A program made the position numbers and the translations under genes. 64,000 nucleotides of DNA from Phallus indusiatus (Eukaryota > Basidiomycota > Agaricomycetes > Phallales > Phallaceae), in assembly GCA_027605045.1 (NCBI GenBank), contig JAQFWX010000016.1, positions 1,144,051 to 1,208,050 on the forward strand, read 5' to 3'. Below, piece after piece: positions 24,405-35,665 of the stretch (positions within the stretch are counted from its first letter, which is position 1; every line of letters begins with the position of its first letter). The notes beneath the pieces are model-generated. The model searched no databases. It was given only the letters and a program-made list of their open reading frames with translations, and was not told the DNA's origin.

Positions 24405-27400
24405 ATGGCTTCAAACTCAACAAAGAATCTCTCTCTGTTAAGAAACGCCGCGTTCACCTACCCAATTATCGACAATCACGCCCATAATCTATTACTCGAC
24501 ACGCAGCGTTCCGCTGTTCCTCTTGACGGGCTGACAAGTGAAGCTTCAGGAGAAGCCCTCAAGGATGCTACCAAGTCCGTCGCCTCGTTCAGAGCTATCA
24601 ATCAACTAGCTCAGCTATATGGTTGTGAACCCACTCTCGAGGCAGTTAAACAAACTCGCAGCGCTCTTCCGTATGAGGATATGTGCCAAAGGAACATGAA
24701 ACCTACGGGTATCGCCATGCTTTTATTGGACGATGGCATGGATAAAATTGAGGAAATGTGCTTCGACTATAGATGGCATGATCGGTTGACAAACATTCCT
24801 ACCAAAAGGATCGTGCGCATCGAGACAGTTGCCCAGGTAAGTCTTCGTCACGTCACGCTATTTATGTCTGTTTCCAAATATGAATCACTTAGAATCTCAT
24901 CAAATCTCTTGCGAGTCAAGAAAAGATGAAGTTCGAAGATTTTGATGAAGAGTTTGCGGAGGAAATTATCGCCTACTGTAAAGATCCTCAGGTGGTTGCT
25001 TTCAAAGTAAGCCAGACATGACATCTTTTCTTTTTTTCAATCAAATTGTATTGAAGAGCGCAAGTCTGTCGCATGTTATCGGACAGGTTTAGATATCTTT
25101 GAGCCAAATTATAGGGATGTACGAACGAATTTCTTCGACACTCATGAGTCTCTGAGAGTGACTTCCCGAGTTCGACTCGCGCACAAAGCTTTGAACGATT
25201 ACATCGTCAGAATAGTTCTCGATATCGCTGGGGAATATAATAAACCAGGTGTGCTCATTTTGTTTCTATCAGACAATGTTGAAAGTTTATTCTTTCCGAG
25301 TGCAATTTCATACCGGTCTTGGTGATGTAAGTCATACAACTCTAATGTCATCTTTGCCGAGATAAAAAGTGACGGAAAAATGATAATATTACTAGAACGA
25401 TATCAGGCTTAGCAAAAGTTCTCCAGCTCTAATGCAGTCTGTTATCGAAGAATTCTCCGAGACGAAATTTATTCTACTTCATTCTTCATACCCGTATACC
25501 CGAGATGCCGGTTATCTTGCTTCAACGTATAAAAACGTCTACCGTACGTTTTTCACTTTTCTGAATAACTTCGAGACAAATCATTAACTTTGCTTTTACT
25601 TCCCAGTCGATTTTGGGGAAGTATTTCCTATGGTCAGTCGTGATGGTCAAAACACTATTATCCGTCAGATATTGGAATTAACTCCAATAAGTAAAATTCT
25701 GTGGTCAAGTGCGTTTTTGCTTTATAAAATAACACATTATTAAATAGTCTGATTTTTCTTCTGCTACAGCTGACGGGCACTGGTGGCCTGAGTCGTTTTA
25801 TCTCGCTGTTATTCAAGCACGGGAAGCCCTATACAATGTCAGCTCACATGAAGTACTCATATTTGCGTTAAATAACCCTCAGAATTGAATATTGCAGGTT
25901 CTATCGGACTATGTTTCTCGTGGAGATATGTCAGAAGCTCAAGCTGTTGAGGCAGTTGAAAATCTATTTTTCCACAACTCCAATCGAGTCTACAAACTCG
26001 GTCTTACACCGCCGCAGCGGACCAGTCTCCCCGCACTGCCGGCTTCTCTAATCCCGAGCTCGTCTGCTACATTGACTTTGGACACACTAACATCCGCGGG
26101 AATAAAATTCGTGCGAATCCACTGGGTAGACTACGCTAATACAATCCGGTTCCGCCTTTTACCAGTAAAATTCTTGCAGAAGATGGCGAGACCTGGGTTT
26201 GCGATTGCAAAAGTCGCACTCGCGTTTGTTGTCGATGCGGTTCCATCACGGGGGTACAGCCCCATCGGCGAATGGTTCCTTAGCTTAGACTTGAGTTCGT
26301 TAAGATATACTACGTATGCGCCGACGCATGCGTTTGCGATGGGATTTTTGGAAGAGAAGAAGTTGGATGGTGCTGGACGCGTCGTTGAGGCGCCTGTTTG
26401 CCCCCGAGGTATTCTCCGAAGGGTCGTTTCGTGAGTTTGAGAAGAATAAAACTTTTTACTGTGTTGATCATTGTATTATATAGAGAAGCCAAGGAAGAAG
26501 GCGCTGAGTTCCTTGTCGGCTTTGAGATTGAGTTTGTTCTCGTTGATGCTAAAGATCATTCTTTTGTCAACGAGGGCCGTTGGTGTGCTGCCGATTGTAT
26601 GCCTTCCGGCTCGGATGTGGTCAAGGTTCTTGACGAGGTTATGGAAGCCCTTGAAGTTGCTGGTGTAGAAGTATATCAATACCATGCTGAAGCCGCTTTG
26701 AGTCAAGTATGTCTTTGTTTTCGTATTTTTATCTTTAATCTCATTGTTGAGGCCTTCTTTTGGTAATTAACACATTTTTTAGTACGAAATTGTGACTGGT
26801 CCACTCCCACCCCTGGAAGCTGTTGACGCTCTCATTCTAACCCGACAAATTATTTCGAACATTGCACAGAAATATGGCATGAAAATGACACTTTTCCCAA
26901 AGCCTGTCGCATATCAATGTGAGTAGTCGCTTCGGATGAACGGCTTTCACATAACGCTTATGCTATTTACAGGTGGAACGGGTGCGCATATGCACATGTC
27001 CGTGTCTTCACCTACAGGTCTCGGAAAAACGTTATTCAAAGGAACTCCGCTCAATGACCTAGAAAGCTGGTTCCTACAGGGTGTTTTGGACCATCTCCCC
27101 GCACTCTGTGCATTCATGCTACCCTCTCCCTCCTCGTATGATCGTTTGATCGATTACACCTGGGCAGGGGGAACATGGTCCTGCTGGGGTAGAGATAATA
27201 AGGACGCGGCCATCCGTCTTTGTGGAAGCCCGGAAGAAGGCTGGAATTTCGAAGTCAAACCTATGGACGGAACTGGTAACCCCTACCTTTCTACAGCCGC
27301 GATTCTTTACTCCGGATTGCTTGGTATTCGTCAAAAAACGAAACTTACGATAGGTGATGCACAGAGTGTTCCTGCTGCTATGACGGAACAGGAACGTTTT

Positions 27401-27650
27401 GGGTTGGGTATTAAGAAGAAGTTGGCTAAGAATTTGGACGAAGCGATTGAGTTGTTGAAGAGTGATCGAGAGTTGGTTGAAGGACTTGGTGAAGATTTGG
27501 TGGACAAATATTTATTGGGCGTCGAGGTTTGTTTCTTAAACCTTATTTTATTTTATTTTTCCTAATTACTTATAATTTCAGCTGCGGAGGGACATTTTAT
27601 GTAAAATGACCGAGGAGGAGCAACGGAAGTGGATGATCACTTTCTATTAG
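24405..27650 (+). CDS. FluG-like fusion: amidohydrolase domain plus glutamine synthetase-I-type domain
   Basis: Begins MASNSTKNLSLLRNAAFTYP at 24405. The N-terminal half is an amidohydrolase-2 fold: IIDNHAHN (HxH metal site), CYRTGLDI, QFHTGLGDND and WSTDGHWWPESF (Asp). The C-terminal half is glutamine-synthetase-like: VRIHWVDYAN, GFEIEFVLVD, YHAEAALSQYEI, GTGAHMHMS, RDNKDAAIRL and FEVKPMDGTGNPY, ending KWMITFY (TAG 27648-27650). About nine introns; the CAAG/TCTGTC acceptor near 25068 is needed to obtain KSVACYRTG. Aspergillus FluG, with the same fusion, is needed for an extracellular sporulation signal; the enzymatic product is not settled. Convergent with RAD57 with only 51 bp between stops. 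Confidence 0.9.
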
Positions 27651-27701
27651 AATTCTTTCAATTTCCCAAGTGTGATTGAATGATACAAAAATTTTACATA
27701 T

Positions 27702-28763
27702 TTATAAAGAATACAAACTGACGATGCCAGAGGAGGTTATGACGTAGTCAAGGGTAACAGGAGGTGCAAATTGAGAGAACACAACCGAAAGCTGTCTTAT
27801 CACTACGGTTTCTTCAAGATCCACATTCTCGGGATCAAGGAGTGATGAAGACAAGGTAGCTGTATCACCATGATCTTGCGCAATTAATCGACGTTTAGAT
27901 TGGTCTGATTTGGAGATATGTTTTCTTCTTCCCGTTCGCGTGAGCATGACTCTGGTCCCAACCTGATTCGCCCAAACAAGACCCAACGCTGCTTCGGCGG
28001 GACCATCAGCGGAAATACCGTCTCCCCGTCCGAACCAACGAGCTTGGTCCAAATAGACAATAGTGTCATTCTGATCGTTGACGAAAGACCTGTTAGAATT
28101 AAAAACGGGGTGTACGCCATTAATAACCACAATGGCGAGACCATGTTCGCTCGCAAGACGGTGCAGTAACAGTGCTATTTCCGTTGTATCCTTCGAGCGT
28201 TCGAACAACGTCTTTGCTGTTGTCTCGGTCGTGTCATAATTCGTGAGCACAAAGTCGATCGAATCGATAACTAGAAGGCGAAGAGGAAAACCGCGTTTGG
28301 CAAGTTTCTCTCGGACTTGGGGTATAGCGGTTTTGAGGATTAGGCCTAATTTAACTGAATTGTGTGTCGATACTGTTTCGATACGGGCTAATGCTTCATC
28401 CACAGACAGTGCGTCGGACAAATTGGGGTGATTTGCGTTGATTTCAACTAGTCGTGTCGTGGGTAGGATGTCGGTTGATGTAATGTAGCACGCTGACCCT
28501 TCAAGACCTCCTTTTGAACGAGGCAGCTGTACCATCAATGAAAGTTGAAGAGCCAATTGCGTTTTTCCTGTCGAACTGTGTGAAATACTCTCAGTTTTTC
28601 CTCTCTTTCATCTACTAACGGGCACGAACCTGCCTCCAACAAATTCTGTTATCGTTCCTGGGAAGATACCACCGCCTAACGCGTCATCGATGTGTCTATC
28701 TCCAGTTGTAATGAACCCTTGGAAATGTTTTGATAAATCACTTATGGTTGGAATGGAGATCAT
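27702..28763 (-). CDS. RAD57: RAD57-like RecA-family recombination mediator
   Basis: Two exons (28763-28630 and 28575-27702) give 335 residues. The 54 bp intron splits the Walker A motif GGSSTGKT (residues about 43-50); Walker B is LRLLVIDSIDFV near residue 142. The C-terminal block LGLVWANQVGTRVMLTRTGR is typical of Rad57/XRCC3 proteins. Rad57 works with Rad55 to stabilise Rad51 filaments in homologous recombination. The start at MISIPTISDL is preferred over an in-frame ATG 60 bp upstream because the conserved region begins here. Two partial copies of this 5' end occur in the window (20227-20365 and 29011-29040). Confidence 0.88.
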
Positions 28764-29010
28764 GCATGTGGTTTTTATGTAGGCCTGGGTGTGACGCGGC
28801 CTTCTTTCACGCGCGTCGCGCACGCGTCAATTCTCGTCTGCATCACTTTTCGAACAAGTCTATAGAACGCTCAGTGCATTCTCATTCAACATAAATACCT
28901 TACCCTAATGGCCCAAAATTCTAGATGATTTAATTGAATCTTCTCCCTTCCTCAATCTTGTGAGAAATATGACTGGTATGCCCGACATCGGTGTCGTTAC
29001 AAAAAAAAAG

Positions 29011-29040
29011 GAAGATACCACCGCTCAACGCGTCTTCAAA
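29011..29040 (-). pseudogene. Possible scrap of RAD57 exon 1
   Basis: On the minus strand, GACGCGTTGAGCGGTGGTAT matches GACGCGTTAGGCGGTGGTAT of RAD57 exon 1 (encoding DDALGGGIF) and continues CTTCC. The match is only about 28 bp, just upstream of the intact gene and in the same orientation, so it is suggestive rather than proven. Confidence 0.35.
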
Positions 29041-29224
29041 GCGAGTCATTTGAAAATACAAGTCTTTTACGATTGGAAACCCTATGGCTTTAGGGTTCGT
29101 CGATGTGATATGCAAATAGGTGACAGACGCGGTGTTCGGCTGCTTCCGCGCAGCTTCTAGGCGCCGTTTATAAGTAGGACGTTCCCCTTCCACTGGTTGC
29201 CACCCAACAACGACGACAGCGATA

Positions 29225-31077
29225 ATGGACATCCTTCGACGCAATCCAACCGTGACGCCACTGACGCTGACACTTGCCTTGTCGCTCGCTGGTCTAGGAC
29301 TCGGGCCGGGTGGAGGACCATCCTTCGTCCCATCAACCGCTCTGATAACGACGATCCTGATCTACACGAGGTCACACGAATTGCACAAATATCTCGCTCA
29401 ATTAGCAATTTTAACCCTCTCTATAACGACTTCTCATTCGAGAGCATCTTTGAGCGCATTGTCAACGCCATCGATGTCGATCTTTGTGCTTTCACTGTTA
29501 TCTTTTCTATCCGCGCTGATTGCGCTGATCCCAATTTTCTTGACCCATGCTGTATCTTCACACCGTCTTCTTCCGAGTCATCATCGTATTTTGGTTTTTC
29601 CCACGCTTTGGACTTTGACTTGGCTTGTGGTTTCACGTGCCAGTCCTATCGGAAGACTTCTGACATGGACACCCTTGACCGGGACTTCGTCCTACTCTTG
29701 GATGCTACCCATCATGGGTTTGCCTGGACTGGATCTGGTATCTGCGTTATGGGCTAGTACTGCCGCAGAATACATGTATGGTACTTCAGAGGAGATTGTC
29801 TCGAAAGACCAAGTACTACTTCCTGATTTCGCATCGAGCACAGAGGGCGAAGCCGCCACGGCAAACACGTCAAGCTCACAAAAACGCTTGTTTTCTTCTC
29901 TCACGTTTTTGCTGGCTCTCACTATACCTTCTTTCACTACAACATCTCTTCCACCTCCCCCTTATTCCGATAAACCAGCGCATGTCCCTCTAAGTGTCTC
30001 ATGCATCCTCCCACCACCTCTCCCATCAACCTCGACCACATCCCAACTCGAACAATTCATCGAGGAAACCAAAGCCTTCAATTCTCGCTCCAAAGTCGTA
30101 CTGTGGCCGGAAGGCGCAGTAACATTCGAAAGTGAAGCAGCGAGAAATCAGGCTCTCGATCTGATCAAGCAAGAGGTGTTTGATGATGGAAAGCGAGGAG
30201 AATTTTGGGTTGGCGTATCTTATTTACAACGTGTCGCCGGAGACGACAAGACAGGAACAAGAGATGGAATGTACAGAAACGGCATGACACTAGTTGGACC
30301 TAAGGGTGTCGTCGACTTTACATATTTCAAACGAAACTTGGTTCCAAGTAAGTAAACAAAGATTCTCGGTGGTCTACTCCGCGTTTTCAATCATTTTTTT
30401 CACTAGTCGCAGAGTCCTTCGGTCAGCTTTCCTCTTCGACACCCCCGCCTTTGTATACCATTGATCTTAAGAACAAAAATACCAAAAAAACCAACGAACA
30501 TGTCACGTTAACCACAAGTATCTGTCTGGACTTTTCGTCTCCGTTATTCCCCGACCACACAGAATTCGAAACGACGAGCAATCGGCCGTCTTTGATCTTG
30601 GCTCCGGCACGAACATGGGATACGAAAGTCGGACAAGCCATGTACACTCTGGCACGCGTCCGCGCGAAAGAAGTTGGAGCTGAACTTCTCTGGTGCGACG
30701 GCGGTGCTGGTGGTTTAAGCGGTGTTGGCGATGACATTCAAGTCGGATGGGGATCGTGGTCCAAGGTTATTGGTATCCCTAATGAAACCAGCGAAGATTC
30801 AAGCACCAATAATAAGGCAACCTTATATGCCACTTTCGGGGATTTTGGAGTAATAATCGTGATGTTCGGTCTGTGGGGCGCCGCGGGTGTTGTTTCCATC
30901 AGCAGCTTTTCTCTTGAGAGATTCGGTGCTACGCCAGACTCCATTCGTTCGGCCGTGGATTGGATTAGACAGAATGCTTCCGCTCTTTGGGCTCGTGCCA
31001 GGGAGCGTCTTACCGGAAACAGACCGACCCCACCTCCACTTATCCAAATTGACGATGAAGTAGAGAGGCTTATTTGA
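29225..31077 (+). CDS. Membrane-anchored nitrilase-fold (carbon-nitrogen hydrolase) protein
   Basis: Two exons (29225-30347, 30407-31077; intron GTAAGT...ACTAG) encode 597 residues. The first 260 carry several hydrophobic segments (for example VLSLLSFLSALIALIPIFLT), and a further TM helix follows near residue 540 (VIIVMFGLWGAAGVV). Between them is a nitrilase-like domain with the catalytic triad visible: Glu296 in LWPEGAV, Lys369 in YFKRNLVP and Cys414 in TSICLDFSS. The membrane-plus-CN-hydrolase layout resembles bacterial apolipoprotein N-acyltransferase (Lnt). In fungi such proteins are mostly uncharacterised, and the substrate is unknown. Divergent from RAD57. Confidence 0.85.
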
Positions 31078-31163
31078 GAGGGTATTATTATGGTTCTTCC
31101 ATGATATTCTGATGAAAGTCGTAAATTTTTTTGTAAACTTTTTTTTTACTGAACCAGACATTT

Positions 31164-31203
31164 CCCAACGTCTGCGGATGAATAACCATCTGCAGACGTT
31201 GGG
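31164..31203. repeat. Hairpin, 17 nt arms
   Basis: CCCAACGTCTGCGGATG (31164-31180) and its complement (31187-31203, one mismatch) flank a 6 nt loop, 87 bp past the nitrilase-like stop. It may act in 3'-end structure or be a footprint of a mobile element. Confidence 0.6.
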
Positions 31204-31590
31204 CCGTATCTGACTTCCAATGTATGCGTGTTATGTTGACCAACTTGCTGTGTGTGTTTTATGAATGGTTTTTGTTGAGCCTTGGGAAGTATGTTCTTTA
31301 ACGAGAGAACCGCCATCAATGGATGCTTCCAGCGACACGATTGGTTTCACCGTATATTGTGGCGCGTCTTATTACCTAAAGATCATGTGACCTTGCAAAC
31401 ATATGCGTTCGGCGTTCGGCGTTCGGCGTTTTCAATTATACCATCTCAGTTCTGCCCGCATAAACACCGTTTTAAATTTTCAACGTATGTGTCACTTAAT
31501 TCCCGCTCCCCCTTTTCCAGAACCTTTACCATTCTTTTCACGTACCACTACCCTCCATTTTCCCTTTCCCCAAAACCCTCCACTCTCGCA

Positions 31591-32414
31591 ATGTCTCACC
31601 AAATACAACTCTCAAAACACGTCGTTAGTGAATTCTACTTAGTATCTTTTTATCAATCTCATTGATCCAGGCACTACCTACCAATCTGTCCCAACTACGG
31701 ATGGTACACGTTCTCACGGCCCGAAAAACACATCTTTATATATAGTATTAGCGTCGTAAAGGAGCCATTCGAAGAACAGTTCAAGCCTTTCTTCGTTAAC
31801 GGTGAGATAGGACCGCTGTACGCTGTGGTATCAGCCCCTGGTGGCATACGGCCTCTACAATCTTGTACAGGTTGTCACGGCCCGTCGGGCCAAGAAAGTC
31901 AGTATGCCTCCTTCAGCAACACACGCTCATGTTAATGTTTATATAATGATAAGACCGGACATCTGTCTCCCCAGGAGTCCTTCGCGATTTCTCTCGACCT
32001 TCATGATGCCATTGTGCATTATTCTTTAAAGATTAGGAATCTCGTGGTATGTATTTTTCTGAATTTTGTTGATTGCAATTAACATCCATAAGGTCGTTAT
32101 GAACTGCGTCCAACTCCTCCATTGGCATAAAATCGTTGCACGAGATATCGCGGCCGTTAACAAGTTCGTAGATAGACTCAAGGAGACAGAAATGCTCGCG
32201 AGGCAGCTCGGATTTGTTCTGAGTATGATTTTAATTATTAATCACTTAACTCTTTTGTTTATGAAAGAATATAGACCAATCACCGGAACAGTACAAGAGT
32301 GCATTGGAAGATCTACGAAACGGAGACCTGAGCGGTCCGGCTCTGAACAAAGAAGTTGACCGGCTGGAGAAAAATTATAAAGAGGCGACAAGAGCCTTTT
32401 TGGTGGGTATCTAA
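31591..32414 (+). pseudogene. Small membrane/coiled-coil family, broken copy M3
   Basis: Begins MSHQIQLSKH then an intron starting GTTAGTGAATTC, paralleling copy M2 (21331). It continues EPFEEQFKPFFVNGEIGPLY, the hydrophobic YGLYNLVQVV plus ARRAKK, ESFAISLDLHDAIVH and a C-terminal DRLKETEMLARQLGFVL...ALEDLRNGDLSG...LEKNYKEATRAF tail ending at 32412-32414. One extra C in GCCCCTGG (M2 has GCCCTGG) shifts the frame inside the membrane helix, whereas the region that is broken in M2 is open here. The two copies are therefore damaged at different places. Confidence 0.5.
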
Positions 32415-33135
32415 CTTTTTCTACCACCGATAGTCAATGGTCTTTATCTTAAACGTAGGCTGGCCTGCAGTGCTGAGCGAATAAGTCTGGACCGTAATTG
32501 TCAGTGCCCGTAGGTAGAGTAGGATAATGATTGAACGTAATAAATTTAGATCATGAAATCATTGGCATTTAAGTTAACACGGCACAGACACAGATAGGTG
32601 AAAGACAAAATGCTCGAGTTATTATGTCATATCTAGTGTACTATATATAGTCTGAACTACCAAAATCCAACAGTTCGTGTGTCTTGGAAAATAAAGAGAG
32701 AAATGGGGAAAAATCAGTTGTTCATTGTAAATAGTAGGTTTTTCTTTAATCTGTATACGTGTTGGAGACAATAAAGTCCGGATTTGGTATCTGCCTTATG
32801 AGCTGACACTGTCAGTGAGAAGCAGAACTTTGAAAGGTAAACGTTCCATGACAAATGGGGAACGTACGGTATTCTCGGTGCTACGAGGATGGCGGAACTC
32901 GGCGGAGCCTACAGTAAAGCCGGGGTTGAGTATTATTGCGCATCCCATACTGGCCCAGCAAGGTCACGAAACGAAACCAGTGAATCACATGTATGAGGTA
33001 GGACTGTATGTACACTTTATATGTATTTAATTTCCGCAAAATTTGTAGGTTTTTCATCATCAAAAATACTCGAGGAGTCCTGAAATAATATCAGTACACG
33101 TTTTAAAGGCACAATTACCTAACTCGAAATTTCAC
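32415..33135. other. Intergenic, 0.72 kb, no gene recognised
   Basis: No convincing frame or repeat was seen. It separates the broken membrane-family copy from the secreted-protein cluster. Confidence 0.4.
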
Positions 33136-33523
33136 CTAGGTATCGCAAACATCATTAGGTCCACATATGAAGGATACCACATTAGTTCCGGTGTTAACGT
33201 TGGTACATTCGTCTTCGGTCAGCTCTGCGTCGCCAACTAACTCCTCGCAGCCACTGTCGAGGAAGTAGGTTACGCAATGTGTACCTCCAGTGAGAAGCTG
33301 TACAAAAAGAAGCTTTTGGTTAATAATAATTCCCGAAACTACAAGGGGGAATAACCAAGAGTGAATGGCGGTTACTGAAGTCATGACAGCTTCCGTCGCA
33401 GGGAACATTGTCTCCCTCATCACCGTCGCAAGTACTGCCGCTGAATGCAACAATGTCAGCTTTGGTGACGGCAATAGTCCCAATTGCATAAAAGACGAAG
33501 GTAAAAATAGTAGTAAACTTCAT
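33136..33523 (-). CDS. Small secreted eight-cysteine protein, cluster copy a
   Basis: Exon 1 (33523-33356, 56 codons) and exon 2 (33297-33136) flank a 58 bp phase-0 intron and give 109 residues. A signal peptide MKFTTIFTFVFYAIGTIAVT is followed by a mature part starting about ADIVAFSGSTCDGDEG, with PCDGSCHDF, NRHSLLLTGGTHCVTYF, a C..CGP region and terminal VCDT. Eight cysteines in the mature chain suggest four disulfides. It is a predicted secreted protein; no named family was recognised. Three intact paralogues (b, c, e) share length, Cys spacing, intron and strand. Confidence 0.82.
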
Positions 33524-33596
33524 GGTATGTGTGTTGTAGTAAGCTTCGAAACCCGAGGAAAATCAGCTGCTGGAGCCTGGTATTCACTTTTACTCA

Positions 33597-33607
33597 CCTT
33601 TTTATAG
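33597..33607 (-). promoter_or_regulatory. TATA box of secreted-protein copy a
   Basis: CTATAAAAAGG on the minus strand about 74 bp upstream of the ATG. Equivalent boxes precede copies b, c and e. Confidence 0.55.
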
Positions 33608-35099
33608 AAATTTTTGGGGTGAGTTTCCGCAATTACCTTCCCCTCAATTCTTGAAGTGACACTCAGTGGGAAGGCCGCTTACCAGCGGCGATCGACATGC
33701 GGTAACTGGCATGAGAGGAAGTTTTTGGGTTGGGAGAGCAGGCACGTTGCTCAAATTTTCAAATAGATTAATCTTTGGAATCGTGATTGAGTTGATATTC
33801 AATGAATTCTTGAATTGCCATCTGTTTCTTTATCAAGAGCAGTGAACGTGCAATGAGAAAGACAATTTTATATGTTAGTAAAATCACTGCCCTTGTGAAG
33901 GAAAGGACTAAAACATACCAATACTCAGCACAAGAGACGGTTTACTTGAAAACTCAACAGCGCGTTACAACAAATGATACATAGCAGTGAAGTGCATAAA
34001 TGGTTTACGCAGACCAATGTAATAAAGAAAGAAGGCCTGAGCATGGACCATGGAATCTAATCTGATTTCAGGTCTTAATATTTGATGGCTTGAAATTATG
34101 TTCTTTTCTGCATGAGCCATCATGAAGAAAATTGCCAGTCATATAAGAAAGCCCACCTGATTCGGTCTTTTCAGAGTCATCATTGGCTGCGAGGTAAACT
34201 GCATTCGAAATTCTAGTGCCTGGTGTTATATATAATACGAGGATCTTCCGTAAAGAAGCATGTTCTAATACGAGCGATCGGAATATGTGTGCAAAATGGT
34301 ATAACCGGGATAAAGATACGATCTAGTCGCGTTGAATTTTCAGCAAGTAAACAAGAACAGTTCTTCAGCTGCGTTGATCGGAACTATCTCTTGTTCTACA
34401 TAGAATGTCATGTGTCGTCCTGTTAGCTGACTATTACGGTCCAGACGTATTAGTCGCTACTCCTAAGGCCTGACACGATAGCGCTACCCGGCGTAGCAAG
34501 GCGTATTCAGGCCTCAGGCCCAGTGAGAACTGGATGTGTTGACATTGACCGGTCAGGCCGGCGCCTGATGGAAACGGGAGGAGCGGCGTAGGCTAGACTA
34601 ATTCATTTTCCCAGCTCACCTTCTTATTTATTTACGATGCTCAGAAGTGATATGTCATAGCAAACACGACTAAAGATCATAGTAGATGTGGACGAAGCGA
34701 GAGAGGTGATTTTTTTTGCTCCCGTTCGGTTCAGCGTCCCGACTCAGGTACTCATAAAGCTTAAGACCCCCTTGTCAGGGTTTAAATTTGAAACGAACAA
34801 AAACAAATGAGTTTCCACCATCTTCCCGAGTACGCCAACAGGAAAGAATTTTGTAGAGACAGGCACGGTTTCAATTCGCAATTTAGCTGCAGAAGCTCTC
34901 AGGCTCGGTGTTCCATCTGAGGGCTATCATGTAATCAAGTCTCCATCCATGCAATTGATCATGCGAAGCATTGAAGGAAATACAAAACCCAAAGAATGTA
35001 CATATCTACATAATTCGATGCCGAGGAATAAATAAATCAAGTCTCAACCTTCCAGAGGCCGCTTTGCGATAAATAATTTAATGCCCAATGATTGGCAAA
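33608..35099. other. Intergenic, 1.5 kb, with a nested inverted repeat
   Basis: No gene recognised. At 34466-34514 an 8 bp palindromic pair AGGCCTGA/TCAGGCCT encloses a smaller GCTAC/GTAGC hairpin. Confidence 0.4.
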
Positions 35100-35665
35100 T
35101 TAATTGAAGCTCCAGGAAACTAAAGCAAGTATTTATTAATCAGACCGATCATAAGCAAAGTTGAGATACTATAATTCACATACCTGGAATGACACCAACA
35201 GATTCTGGCGCGAATGCAGTGAACAGTCCAACGGACATGTCGATGCTATCTCCTCCGCAACCGGGACACAAGTCCGCAACAATTGCAGTTTGTGTGTTAC
35301 CGGAGCTGGTGTCAGTGATGGTTACAGACTGTCCACAGTGGCTACCACCATCATATTGACTTTCAGCTGGGTGAGGACAGAATGAATTTAACGCGCATTC
35401 ATGAGGTTTGCAGGGGAAACGTACGTAAAGCGATGATAAAGTCGCTGTCTTGGTGGATTTGTCCGCAAGCACCAAATGCACCACCTTGGAAGTAGAATGT
35501 TCCTCTGGATTCGAATTAATGAGGTTGATTGTGAATGAGTGACGCGATGGGTTTTACTTACCGTCCCTGGAACTGGCGAGCGACGAGGGAGGCTGGAATA
35601 GGTTTTGCCAGGACAACCGTCAAGGCCAAGGTTGCTGCGAAAGCGGTAGACAAGATCTTGAACAT
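35100..35665 (-). CDS. Secreted double-psi beta-barrel protein (barwin/expansin-like)
   Basis: Starts MFKILSTAFAATLALTVVLA, a signal peptide, at 35665. Three introns are removed to give RGTFYFQGGAFGACGQIHQD, DFIIAL, QYDGGSHCGQSVTITD, IVADLCPGCGGDSIDMS, LFTAFAPESVGVIP and a last exon VSWSFN ending at TAA (35100-35102). The A-C-G, H-C-G, V-D-C-CPGC and terminal V-W-F motifs are the fungal DPBB pattern (RlpA/barwin/expansin fold), about 120 residues. Such proteins are secreted and act at cell walls or as defence-related factors; catalytic activity is not assured. It sits inside the eight-cysteine cluster on the same strand. Confidence 0.88.

Noticed and set aside
29197..29757. Alternative plus frame overlapping the nitrilase-like gene
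   Set aside because: The frame starting at 29225 carries the membrane segments and continues into the catalytic domain; this one has no motif.
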